Part shown: positions 34,293 to 42,220 of the stretch, one piece after another
Layout of the letters: each line of letters starts with the position of its first letter
Numbering within the stretch: the stretch's first letter is position 1
Assembly (NCBI RefSeq): GCF_000294775.2
Contig: NZ_CP015506.1
Location: 781,501 to 845,500, forward strand
Reading direction: 5' to 3'
Source of the DNA: Cytobacillus oceanisediminis 2691
Lineage (GTDB): Bacteria; Bacillota; Bacilli; Bacillales; Cytobacillaceae
Length of the DNA: 64,000 nt
Notes under the pieces: generated by a model
The model's database searches: none
The model's input: only the letters and a program-made list of their open reading frames with translations
What the model was told of the DNA's origin: nothing
Translations under genes and position numbers: made by a program

Positions 34293-34396
34293 TAGTTTTG
34301 TAAATAAGATTTTGCAGCTTGCCGGGCATTTTTAGAACTGGTCATGAAACTTTCCCTTCAGTAAAATCGTAAACTATCATAAAAGGGGGAGTAGTT

Positions 34397-34597
34397 TTGA
34401 AAGAAAATAGCGGCAGGTTTGATTTTTACTCGGCCATCATCATTTCTGTAATAGCCATATTATTGATGATTAGAAACATGATAACGGGTATAGAATTCTT
34501 TTCCGTGACTAATGCTCTGGCTGTTTTTGCTCTCGTTGTATCCCTCAGGCATTTATATAATTTGACAATGGCATCTCAGAAAGGGGAATCTTCATGA
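34397..34597 (+). CDS. Small two-helix membrane protein (66 aa)
   Basis: A 66-residue protein with two hydrophobic segments (YSAIIISVIAILLMIRNMI and ALAVFALVVSLRHLYNL). It starts at a TTG following AAGGGGGAG and its stop overlaps the ATG of the next small gene (ATGA), so they form a tight pair. The family is not recognised. Confidence 0.65.
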   Translation: MKENSGRFDFYSAIIISVIAILLMIRNMITGIEFFSVTNALAVFALVVSLRHLYNLTMASQKGESS

Positions 34598-34794
34598 ATT
34601 TCTTAATACTGGCTCAGGCTGGATTTAATGCTGGCGATATTTTATTTCAGCTGATGGCTTTTGTCTTTTTACTGACGATTCCGGCGATTCTCGTTATTTT
34701 ATTTTTCATTTTCAAGAGAAGAAACGACAGACTGAAGCGTATGGAGGAAAAAATCGATCATCTCCTTTTGAAAATGGAAGAGAAGAATGGGTAG
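34594..34794 (+). CDS. DUF4083-like small membrane protein (66 aa)
   Basis: A 66-residue protein: a short lumenal start (MNFLILAQAGFNAGDILFQL), one long hydrophobic helix (FVFLLTIPAILVILFFIF) and a basic amphipathic tail (KRRNDRLKRMEEKIDHLL) likely to form a coiled coil. This pattern matches the DUF4083 group of Bacillus membrane proteins. It is coupled to the upstream 66-aa protein by a 4-base overlap and has GAAAGGGGA ahead of its start. Function unknown. Confidence 0.65.
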   Translation: MNFLILAQAGFNAGDILFQLMAFVFLLTIPAILVILFFIFKRRNDRLKRMEEKIDHLLLKMEEKNG

Positions 34795-35043
34795 AAGGTA
34801 ATTAAATGAAAAATGGCTTTCCGAATGTTCGTGTGCAGAAAGAAATCTGTACACTTTTTTAGTTGAAAGCAGCCCGATCATCAATCTTTTTATATCAGCT
34901 TTTTGTTAAGAAAAATGTAATAACTACATAATGATTTGGTTAGAACCTTTGGTTACACTTATTATTCCTAGACTATGATGTAAAGAATAAAGAGTGCCTG
35001 GCTGGGAGCGATAGTCAATTTTTATAAAAATTGGGGTGACAGA

Positions 35044-36150
35044 GTGTCCATAAAAAGACGTTTGCTTTTATCGAATATAGGGATGGTTCTGCTTCCTGTT
35101 GTCTTATTTTTAGTACTGGAAATGTTTATTGGATATCTATTGTTTTATCCTGTGAAAGGCGAGGTGGATCAGGAGGATCTCATTTTTTTTCGGTCAATAC
35201 GGATTTATTTGTTAGTTGGGGTGCTGGTCTTAACAAACGGGCTATTAACATACCTTGTTTCAAAAAGCATTATTAAGCCGCTCCTCAGGCTGAAAGAAGC
35301 TGCTAACGATATCAGCAGAGGAAATTTGGATACAAAAATAGAGGTTTCCGGGAAAAAGGATGAGCTGAACGAATTGGCGATGGCATTTGATATCATGCGC
35401 GGGAGATTGAAGGAAGCCGCTGACATACAAATGCAATATGAAAAAAATCAGAAGGAATTGATTGCGAGCATCTCCCATGATTTAAAAACGCCGTTAACGA
35501 GCATTAAAGGCTATATCAGAGGAATATCAGATGGTGTGGCCAATACACCAGAGAAAATGGATCGATATATCCGCACGATTGAAAAAACATCGGATGAAAT
35601 GGAATCCTTAATCTCTGAGCTTTTATTATATTCTAAGCTTGACTTGCCAAATGTGCCTTATGATATGAGGGAGATGGATTTAGTGTCCTATTTTGATCAT
35701 TATCTGGAGGAGCTGCGTTTTAATCTTGCGGGACAAAATGTCAGTCTAAGCCTTGAGTGTCAGCCAAATCAATCCTATCGGGTGCATGCGGACAGGGGGA
35801 AATTGAATCGCGTCGTTGCCAATATTGTTCAAAACAGCTTGAAATACATGAATGAGGAAAAGAAAGAATTAATGTTCAGGCTGTCGTCAAAAGCGGAGGA
35901 AGTCATAGTTGAAATTCGGGATAATGGAGCAGGTGTTTCAAAGGACGAGCTGCCCTATTTATTTGACCGTTTTTACCGTACAGATGTATCCCGAAACTCT
36001 GCTACAGGAGGCACCGGGCTGGGGCTTTCGATCGTGAAAAAGATCATTGAAGGCCATGGGGGGACCATTTGGGCAAGAGGAGGCACCGGACATGGACTGA
36101 GTATATGGTTCACGTTAAAAAAGGGGGGTAACGATTGGAAAGAATCTTAA
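35044..36150 (+). CDS. Sensor histidine kinase
   Basis: A 368-residue two-component kinase with two membrane helices (about residues 8-33 and 55-80) and only a short extracellular loop, a HAMP linker (IKPLLRLKEAANDISRGNLD), the HisKA box ASISHDLKTPLTSIKGYI with H145, and the ATPase motifs N (RVVANIVQNSLKY), G1 (EIRDNGAGVSKDELPYLFDR) and G2 (GGTGLGLSIVKKI). The short loop suggests intramembrane sensing. It starts with GTG after GGGGTGA. The response regulator gene overlaps its end by 16 bases. No obvious target gene is adjacent; the DUF4083 pair upstream or the membrane pair downstream are candidates. Confidence 0.93.
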   Translation: MSIKRRLLLSNIGMVLLPVVLFLVLEMFIGYLLFYPVKGEVDQEDLIFFRSIRIYLLVGVLVLTNGLLTYLVSKSIIKPLLRLKEAANDISRGNLDTKIEVSGKKDELNELAMAFDIMRGRLKEAADIQMQYEKNQKELIASISHDLKTPLTSIKGYIRGISDGVANTPEKMDRYIRTIEKTSDEMESLISELLLYSKLDLPNVPYDMREMDLVSYFDHYLEELRFNLAGQNVSLSLECQPNQSYRVHADRGKLNRVVANIVQNSLKYMNEEKKELMFRLSSKAEEVIVEIRDNGAGVSKDELPYLFDRFYRTDVSRNSATGGTGLGLSIVKKIIEGHGGTIWARGGTGHGLSIWFTLKKGGNDWKES

Positions 36151-36824
36151 TTATAGAAGACGAGCTTAATATTGCCGAGCTGGAACGGGATTACCTCGAA
36201 TTGAATCATTATGAAGCCGACATTGCTGCAACAGGACAGGAAGGGCTGGAGCGATTAAAGCAGAGCTCCTACCGGCTGGTTCTATTGGATCTGATGCTTC
36301 CGGATATGGACGGGTATGAAATCTGCAGGCAAATCAGGGAGATTTCAGAGATCCCGATTATTATGGTAACGGCCAAGAATGAGGAAATTGATATGATTCG
36401 GGGATTGGGCCGCGGAGCGGACGATTATATCGCAAAACCCTTTAATCCCAATCAATTAATTGCCAGGGTGAAGGCCCACATAGCAAGGTTTGACCGGCTG
36501 GTTTCCCGCGGACAAAACAAAGAAGAAGACATGAGGATCAGGGGTTTGCATATTCAGCCGGTGACCCGGAAAGTTTTTGTGAACAGCCAGGAAAAAGTGC
36601 TTACGGCCAAAGAGTTTGACCTGCTGCTGTTTATGGCTTCATCACCGAACCAGGTTTTCAGCAAAGAGCATCTGCTGGAGCAGGTGTGGGGATTTGATTT
36701 CTATGGGGATGTGACAACCGTTACAGTTCATATCAGAAGACTGAGGGAGAAAATTGAAAAAGACCCGTCCGATCCTGATTATATTGAAACCGTTTGGGGT
36801 GTGGGCTATCGATTTAAGCGGTAA
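36135..36824 (+). CDS. OmpR-family response regulator
   Basis: A 229-residue regulator: receiver domain with acidic pocket (IIEDELN), phospho-acceptor D52 in LVLLDLMLPDMDGYE, threonine in IIMVTAKNEE and lysine in YIAKPFNPNQL, followed by a winged-helix output domain (LTAKEFDLLLFMASSPNQVF and VTVHIRRLREKIEKDPSD). The TTG start follows a GGGGGG run within the kinase gene. A terminator begins at its stop codon. Confidence 0.94.
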   Translation: MERILIIEDELNIAELERDYLELNHYEADIAATGQEGLERLKQSSYRLVLLDLMLPDMDGYEICRQIREISEIPIIMVTAKNEEIDMIRGLGRGADDYIAKPFNPNQLIARVKAHIARFDRLVSRGQNKEEDMRIRGLHIQPVTRKVFVNSQEKVLTAKEFDLLLFMASSPNQVFSKEHLLEQVWGFDFYGDVTTVTVHIRRLREKIEKDPSDPDYIETVWGVGYRFKR

Positions 36825-36853
36825 GAGCGTATAGATTTCTATGCGTTCTTTTT
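36823..36853 (+). terminator. Intrinsic terminator of two-component operon
   Basis: A roughly 11-bp stem with G-U pairs, AGAGCGTATAG / CTATGCGTTCT, small loop ATTT, followed by TTTTTAT. Confidence 0.7.
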
Positions 36854-36938
36854 ATATTCCCGGATTTAATATTTTTGTAAGAAATTGATAAGAGTGATGT
36901 TAGAACCCCCGCTTAGAATAGGTTTTGTAAAGGAAATC

Positions 36939-37001
36939 TGGTCGCCATGAAGCTTCTTGAAGCCGAAAATTCGAGGAGAAGGCCGAAAATGGTCGCCATG
37001 A
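36939..37001. repeat. Two-unit degenerate intergenic repeat
   Basis: TGGTCGCCATGA occurs at 36939-36950 and 36990-37001 (51 bp apart), and GCCGAAAAT at 36962-36970 and 36982-36990. The stretch sits between the two-component terminator and a membrane operon and contains no gene. Confidence 0.7.
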
Positions 37002-37049
37002 GTGTTTCATAAAGTTCAACTTTCAAGAAAAGAGCGGGGAGGGAACGAA

Positions 37050-37676
37050 ATGAAGGAGAAATTGCCAAAAAGAACATTGGCTGAAAATAGTTATATAGGA
37101 CTGGGTATGATTTATCTGGGCTGCCTGCTGATTCAATTTTTTCTGGCGGGCATGTCGATTTTTGAGGATCCATCCAAGTGGGCCGCCCATAAACTTTTTG
37201 TGCATATGTTTGGCTATGCCATTCCAGTGCTGATGATCATAACTGCGCTGGCAGGAGGGTTTTTCACGCTGATCTATAAGGAGATCATGGTCATTTTCCT
37301 GCTGCTGTTTGCCATGTATTTCACGGCAAACATGGGCTGGAGAGTCGGCTGGCTGGGTGCTTTTCACCCGATTGCGGGGGTTCTGCTGCTGGGGGCAGGC
37401 GCGGCAGCGGTTTGGAAGGTCTTGAAGGGGCATCGGGAGGCAGGCCACTCAAAAGAAAAGAACAAAGGGATGCTGATTTGGGCATTGGCAGGTGCAGCCG
37501 GCGGATTAACGGCGGGCGTCATTTTGTCCAATTTAATCGGGATTTTTGGCTTGATTTTATTCGATAAACCAATGGGCATTAAATTTCTGCCGTTCTATCT
37601 GGCTGCATGCTCCGCAGTGCTTCTGCCGGTTTTGCAGTTAAAAAAGAGACGCAAAATGGAGGAGGAAAAGGAATGA
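37050..37676 (+). CDS. Multi-pass membrane protein (DUF6220-like)
   Basis: A 208-residue protein with four hydrophobic helices in the first 120 residues and two or three more later. The opening (IGLGMIYLGCLLIQFFLAGMSIF, AAHKLFVHMFGYAIPVLMI) resembles the DUF6220 family, in which conserved histidines in helices suggest cofactor or metal binding. The ATG at 37050 follows GGGAGGG, and a longer frame to 37002 lacks a site. Its stop overlaps the next gene (ATGA), so the two are coupled and probably form one complex. Confidence 0.72.
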   Translation: MKEKLPKRTLAENSYIGLGMIYLGCLLIQFFLAGMSIFEDPSKWAAHKLFVHMFGYAIPVLMIITALAGGFFTLIYKEIMVIFLLLFAMYFTANMGWRVGWLGAFHPIAGVLLLGAGAAAVWKVLKGHREAGHSKEKNKGMLIWALAGAAGGLTAGVILSNLIGIFGLILFDKPMGIKFLPFYLAACSAVLLPVLQLKKRRKMEEEKE

Positions 37677-38173
37677 AACAAAAACTGACATTTTTCTTTA
37701 TGGCTGCGTATTTATGGATCACGTTCATTATGCTGGGTGCCTTTATATTGGAGGTGTTCATGGTTTATCCGAATATCTTTCATAACATCCCGAAATCGTT
37801 TGAAGTATCGATGGATTTTATGGAGGCCGCAAGTCCCCATACCTTTTTCCCGCCGCTCGGTTTTGCGAGCTGGGTCACTGGAGCCGGGGCGCTGCTCCTG
37901 GTTTGGAAAATGAAATCTGCCCGTAACTGGGTTCTGGGAAGTATCCTTGTCATGATTCTGCTAGGTGTCATATCCATGGTGTTTGAATGGCCGAGAAACG
38001 AAATTATGTTTATTGAGGGGCAGACTGTCCATTCAGTTCAATTTCTGAAACAGACAGCGCGTGAATTTCTGATGATCAATTGGATAAGGGTTGCATGCAA
38101 CTCGTTCGGGGCAATCATGGTGTTTGTCGGATTTTTGAAATTCTATCAGTGCAGATTGCGTTATAGTGAGTAG
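37673..38173 (+). CDS. Four-helix membrane protein
   Basis: A 166-residue protein with about four membrane helices (FFMAAYLWITFIMLGAFILE, FASWVTGAGALLLVW, WVLGSILVMILLGVISMVF, IRVACNSFGAIMVFVGFL). The start at 37673 follows GAGGAAAAGG and overlaps the preceding stop. I do not assign a family; the helix spacing recalls DUF1772-type proteins. Translational coupling to the DUF6220-like gene suggests they act together. Confidence 0.68.
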   Translation: MKQKLTFFFMAAYLWITFIMLGAFILEVFMVYPNIFHNIPKSFEVSMDFMEAASPHTFFPPLGFASWVTGAGALLLVWKMKSARNWVLGSILVMILLGVISMVFEWPRNEIMFIEGQTVHSVQFLKQTAREFLMINWIRVACNSFGAIMVFVGFLKFYQCRLRYSE

Positions 38174-38175
38174 GC

Positions 38176-38214
38176 AAATGAAAAGGGACAGGCGGGGCCT
38201 GTCCCTTTTCATTT
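38176..38214. terminator. 17-bp perfect bidirectional terminator
   Basis: AAATGAAAAGGGACAGG (38176-38192) pairs perfectly with 38198-38214 around loop CGGGG. It separates convergent genes; the A/T ends give T-runs on both strands. It contains the GGGACAGG core found in other hairpins of this window. Right after it GGAGACACT / AGTGTCCCC (38219-38239) forms a smaller hairpin. Confidence 0.85.
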
Positions 38215-38247
38215 AGATGGAGACACTAAAGAGTGTCCCCCCATAGA

Positions 38248-40215
38248 TTATTTCCCTGCCCCTGGACCAACCCGTCGTGCAGCAGTATCTTTTTTGGCGG
38301 GATCTGTTTCAGATGTACTTGTAAATGTAAGGTTTGTCGGAACAGGCTTGGTTTTTGGAATTTTCACGTAAACGGGAACTTCCACGGTTTCGCCGGCTTG
38401 CACTTCAATGACATTATGCTCGAGCATGAGCTCCCATCCAGCTTCTGTCTTTGCATCCAGGCGGATAAGATCCGCTGCATTGCCCGTATTGGTTACCTTG
38501 AAATAATAGGCTGCAACCCTGCCAGGAGCGGCAAATTGGACTTTGCTGTTCTCTGCAGCAACTCCCCTCATAGACGAGCCGGAGTCATCCATATGTCGTA
38601 CAGCGATTCGATAGGAGAGTGCCCCTTGATTATCGAGCTTTTTATCTAAAATGTAAAAGTGAAGCCGGTTATGCTCGTCCTTATATTCGCTGACAACACC
38701 ATCTGCAGTACCTGCCTTAAAGAGGGAATCGGAAAGCTGCCTGTAATCCCCTTTGGAATACATGGCTTCTGTTCCGTCAGGACGTTTAAAGTCAACCTGG
38801 TTAATATCTTCCGCATGCGAGTCAATGACCCAAATGTTCGGTGCTGATTCAGAATTTTTTGTCTTTGCAAGAAGAACGCCGGAATCTGGAGTGAAAGAGT
38901 CGAATCCTACTCGGTCAACAACTTCAACAGTATAGTTGTTATACCATTTTTCCCCGCGCTGCATATCAGCACGCCAGTCGTCCTCAAGCGAGTTTTTCGG
39001 AGTCAGATCCTCCATGCTGATGTTAATGCCGTGAAGGGCACTACGGCCAAATTCTTCACCAGCGGGTACGGCACGTGCAAGGATATCCGCAAACACAGGT
39101 CCGGATTCAGCCAATTCTTCCCGGCTGATGTTCAGGTATTGGTCTTCCGATAAGAAGCCTTGCTTGATCTTGTTCCGGAGCATATGATGGGACGGCGCTG
39201 ACCCGCCTAGAGTAGGGAGTACCATCCAGCGCGTATGCGGCCCTGCAGGCCCATTAAAGCTTCCGCGGCTCATTAATTCCCAAGGTCCGGAATAGGAGCG
39301 GGATACAGGCTCTCCATATGGATTGTTGTAGTTATCCCCTAAATTCATAATATGGCCAAATTCATGAGCGAAGGTGCCCATTCCATCATTTTCGCCTTGG
39401 ATCGAAACCCCTCGGCTGGCACTTGACCAGATGCTTTTCGCAGCAAGCCATGAAGTCCAGGGAACATAGCGTGTATTGGCGGAATTAGGGAACCCTTCAA
39501 AAGGCGGGCCGAATTCCTTTGCTACATCCTCTGCGGTTTGGAACATCATTTCCCCAAACTCCTGCCAGACACCTGACTCATCATATCCGGCATGCAGGAT
39601 GAAGGTAAAATCATAATTCTTTCCTGAAGCTGCAATATCAGCTTTCGCCTTCTCCATAGCTTCAGTTCTTAAATTTTTTGCTTCGTACTCTCCTGGCATA
39701 TTGCCTTGCTGTCCAAACTCGTTAAGTCCGTATTGGAATTCATTGTGATCCATCCGATAAGTTCCAAATGAATCCAGTTCTACAGCCCATTTGCCATACG
39801 AATTTTCTCTCCAATATTCATTTATGGTCCGGTAATTATTCAATGGCTGCGGTTTGTTCAGGAAATCCACCCAGAACTGGCCGATTTCATCCCGTGGGAT
39901 ATTGCCGGTGCCAATGGGGTTGCCTGCTACTTCAGAACCTTCAGGCTGACTTAAAATAAACTCCCTGTCAGGAAAATCGACAATAACAAGTGCTCCCCTT
40001 AATACTCTTTCAGGTTCAATATCAGCCGTGCGCCAGTCAATTCCCGGAACTGGCCGGTAATCTTCCCAGGTCATATTTTCAGGAAGTTCCCATGACTGCG
40101 CATCTGCAGGATCCGGGAAGTCTTCGAGACCTGGCTTTTCTGCATATGCTGCAGAAGAGACTGTCAGTAAAAGAAATGTAACTAGCATGATAAAGGACCT
40201 TTTCAATTGCCTCAA
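38248..40215 (-). CDS. Secreted M6-family metalloprotease
   Basis: A 655-residue exported protease. The signal peptide (LKRSFIMLVTFLLLTVSSAAYAE) is cleaved near residue 25. The zinc motif is AHEFGHIMNLGDNY (H284, E285, H288), the M6 form HExxHxxxxxD with a downstream acidic ligand, in a domain with YFRTINEYWRENSYGKW-like features (NNYRTINEYWRENSYGKW). The C-terminal part has a CARDB/NEW3-like beta domain (AAYYFKVTNTGNAADLIRLD). It resembles immune inhibitor A-type proteases, without the full InhA architecture. It starts at a TTG about 10 bases after GGGAGG. The 297 bases upstream contain no other gene. Confidence 0.9.
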   Translation of the reverse strand: MRQLKRSFIMLVTFLLLTVSSAAYAEKPGLEDFPDPADAQSWELPENMTWEDYRPVPGIDWRTADIEPERVLRGALVIVDFPDREFILSQPEGSEVAGNPIGTGNIPRDEIGQFWVDFLNKPQPLNNYRTINEYWRENSYGKWAVELDSFGTYRMDHNEFQYGLNEFGQQGNMPGEYEAKNLRTEAMEKAKADIAASGKNYDFTFILHAGYDESGVWQEFGEMMFQTAEDVAKEFGPPFEGFPNSANTRYVPWTSWLAAKSIWSSASRGVSIQGENDGMGTFAHEFGHIMNLGDNYNNPYGEPVSRSYSGPWELMSRGSFNGPAGPHTRWMVLPTLGGSAPSHHMLRNKIKQGFLSEDQYLNISREELAESGPVFADILARAVPAGEEFGRSALHGINISMEDLTPKNSLEDDWRADMQRGEKWYNNYTVEVVDRVGFDSFTPDSGVLLAKTKNSESAPNIWVIDSHAEDINQVDFKRPDGTEAMYSKGDYRQLSDSLFKAGTADGVVSEYKDEHNRLHFYILDKKLDNQGALSYRIAVRHMDDSGSSMRGVAAENSKVQFAAPGRVAAYYFKVTNTGNAADLIRLDAKTEAGWELMLEHNVIEVQAGETVEVPVYVKIPKTKPVPTNLTFTSTSETDPAKKDTAARRVGPGAGK

Positions 40216-40512
40216 CTTAATTCGCCTCCCTTAATTCTAGCATTCTGGTAAATTATACAATTTTATTTCGTTTTTAAAAATATAAAATATTTAAAATATT
40301 CAAAATGATAGAGAAGTCCTAAAATTGGTGCTTGTCACCTCCCGAAATTTGTCGAAAAGGTCCTGCTGGAAGCAGGGGTATTCTTTAGTTAATAGAGTTG
40401 CTAACCTAAAAAAATAGCGGGGAAGAATTTGAGAAATTTTACATAGAAAGAAGGTCTGGTGAGAATTTGGTTGAAAAAATATATATATCATTGATAAAAG
40501 CTGGAGGCACAA

Positions 40513-40953
40513 ATGAAAATAACTATCTTTTGCACGATGCCAGATGCTGGCATATTAAATGGAATCTTAGAACTTCATAAAAACATATTCGGTGATTCTG
40601 ATGATTTGGTGAGCAAAATGAAAAGCAAACCCCAATTACTGGTGCTGACGGCTATGGATGGAGAAAAGGTGATCGGGTATAAAATGGGGTATGCCATTGA
40701 TGAGGATACGTTTTATAGCTGGCTTGGCGGGGTGGCCCCTAATTACAGGAAAAGTGGGATTGCTTCCATGCTGATGGAAAAGCAGCACGGATACCTAAAA
40801 GAAAAGGGCTATAAAGTGGTCAGGACGAAGACGATGAACAAATGGCGAAGCATGCTGATTTTAAATATTAAGCATGGATTTGATGTGATTGAAACTTATA
40901 CGGATGTAAAAGGATTGCATAAGATAGTGCTGGAGAAACGATTACATACTTGA
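40513..40953 (+). CDS. GNAT family N-acetyltransferase
   Basis: A 146-residue GNAT fold protein. The acetyl-CoA binding motif A is seen as WLGGVAPNYRKSGIASMLMEKQHGYLKEKG, with the R/Q-x-x-G-x-A signature as RKSGIA, followed by motif B-like KVVRTKTMNKWRSMLILNIKHGFDVIETY. The acceptor is unknown. The ATG follows CTGGAGG. It is monocistronic. Confidence 0.88.
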   Translation: MKITIFCTMPDAGILNGILELHKNIFGDSDDLVSKMKSKPQLLVLTAMDGEKVIGYKMGYAIDEDTFYSWLGGVAPNYRKSGIASMLMEKQHGYLKEKGYKVVRTKTMNKWRSMLILNIKHGFDVIETYTDVKGLHKIVLEKRLHT

Positions 40954-40978
40954 GGCTGCCGAAAATGGGCAGCCTTTA
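40953..40978 (+). terminator. Intrinsic terminator overlapping the GNAT stop
   Basis: A perfect 8-bp stem AGGCTGCC / GGCAGCCT with loop GAAAATG, followed by TTATTTG. Confidence 0.8.
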
Positions 40979-41133
40979 TTTGTTTGTTCACGAAATCTTC
41001 ATAATTAATTAAAAATATTTATAAACCCTGCCTTTTTTAATGGTTAATTTCGATTTTATAAGTGTGATCTAATCGTAATTCCAAAAAGAATTTGCGGACG
41101 GTGCAAAAACAAAAAACGGGTGGAGGGGTTAAG

Positions 41134-41886
41134 ATGAGCAAACTTTTGGTGAAGGAGAATCCAATTATGATTCTGCCTTCTCTGGCAGAAAAGATTGGTT
41201 TCAATGAAGCTGTGATGCTTCAGCAGATCCATTATTGGCTGTTGAACAGCAAGCATGTAATAGAAGAACGAACCTGGATTTTTAATACATATAAAGATTG
41301 GAAAAAGCAAATGACATTTTGGTCTGAGACGACCATTAAGCGGACGATTCGCTCGCTTGAAGATCAAGGCTTTTTGATATCGGGGAATTTTAATTTTTCA
41401 AAGATGGATAAGACAAAATGGTACACGATTGATTATGAGAAGCTTGCTGCTGAGGTGGAGGGCTGCCAAGATTACTTTCTGGCATCTGGAACCAGTCAGA
41501 TGGAACTGTCGAGCCAGCCAGAACGCCCTATGGAGGATGCCGGGTCGGAACAACCAATATCAGAGACTACTGCAGAGACTGCAACAGAGAAAAAAGATAT
41601 TGCTTATGCTGCGGTTATCGAATACCTGAACAGCCAAACCCATTCAGCATACCGGACAGGCTCGAAGAAAACGAAGAAGCTGATCCGGGCACGGTGGCTG
41701 GAGGGATTCAGGCTCGAGGATTTTAAAAAAGTGATCGACCTGAAGTCGGAGGAATGGCTGCATGATCCGTATTGGAGGAAGTTCCTGAGACCGGAGACGC
41801 TGTTTGGCACCCGCTTTGAATCGTACCTGAATCAAAAGCCGCTTGGTAAGCGGATGCGGGAGGAGGATTTTAACCTTGATGACTAA
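41134..41886 (+). CDS. Phage-type replication initiator (DnaD-like)
   Basis: A 250-residue protein with an N-terminal winged-helix region (NEAVMLQQIHYWLLNSKHVI, WSETTIKRTIRSLEDQGFLI) and a C-terminal domain of the conserved phage C-terminal type (AAVIEYLNSQTHSAYRTGSK, ARWLEGFRLEDFKKVIDLKS, WRKFLRPETLFGTRFESYLN), the arrangement of DnaD-like primosomal initiators of Firmicute phages. It would bind an origin and recruit the helicase loader. The ATG at 41134 follows GGAGGGG. The helicase loader gene overlaps its end by 8 bases, and the helicase follows. Confidence 0.87.
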   Translation: MSKLLVKENPIMILPSLAEKIGFNEAVMLQQIHYWLLNSKHVIEERTWIFNTYKDWKKQMTFWSETTIKRTIRSLEDQGFLISGNFNFSKMDKTKWYTIDYEKLAAEVEGCQDYFLASGTSQMELSSQPERPMEDAGSEQPISETTAETATEKKDIAYAAVIEYLNSQTHSAYRTGSKKTKKLIRARWLEGFRLEDFKKVIDLKSEEWLHDPYWRKFLRPETLFGTRFESYLNQKPLGKRMREEDFNLDD

Positions 41887-42220
41887 ACGGGAGACGTATA
41901 CGCTGCTTGCGCTGATTGCCGTTTATTACGAGCAGTTTGAGGTGAATCAGCAAAAAATTGATTACTGGCATGAGGTGCTGCGGCATCATGAGGTTGAAGA
42001 CCTGCGGCAGAATTTGCTTCAGCATGTGGAGGTGTCACCTTATCCTCCGAAGATTTCGGATCTGATGCGAAAGTCTGCGGCTGTTTCGAGAGCGATTCCA
42101 GATTGTAGGGATTCGGCCTTTATTGTTCCGATTTCCTGGAAGCCGGCAAGCGAGGAAGTGGTTCAGGCTGAACTGGCGAAAATGCGGCAGATTCTCGGCA
42201 TAGTCAGGGGGGAAGTCTGA
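41879..42220 (+). CDS. G39P-like replicative helicase loader/inhibitor
   Basis: A 113-residue protein whose opening MTKRETYTLLALIAVYYEQF and the stretch PYPPKISDLMRK match the G39P family (phage SPP1 helicase loader and inhibitor). G39P binds the hexameric helicase and passes it to the initiator-bound origin. The start lies after AGGAGG inside the preceding gene, overlapping its stop by 8 bases; its own stop overlaps the helicase start by one base. Such tight packing is phage-like. Confidence 0.85.
   Translation: MTKRETYTLLALIAVYYEQFEVNQQKIDYWHEVLRHHEVEDLRQNLLQHVEVSPYPPKISDLMRKSAAVSRAIPDCRDSAFIVPISWKPASEEVVQAELAKMRQILGIVRGEV

Noticed and set aside
33966..34345. Protein-coding reading of the 21-bp array on the minus strand
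   Set aside because: Several minus frames are open, which reflects the repeat composition; none has a ribosome site, and they run into the 3' end of the protease gene.
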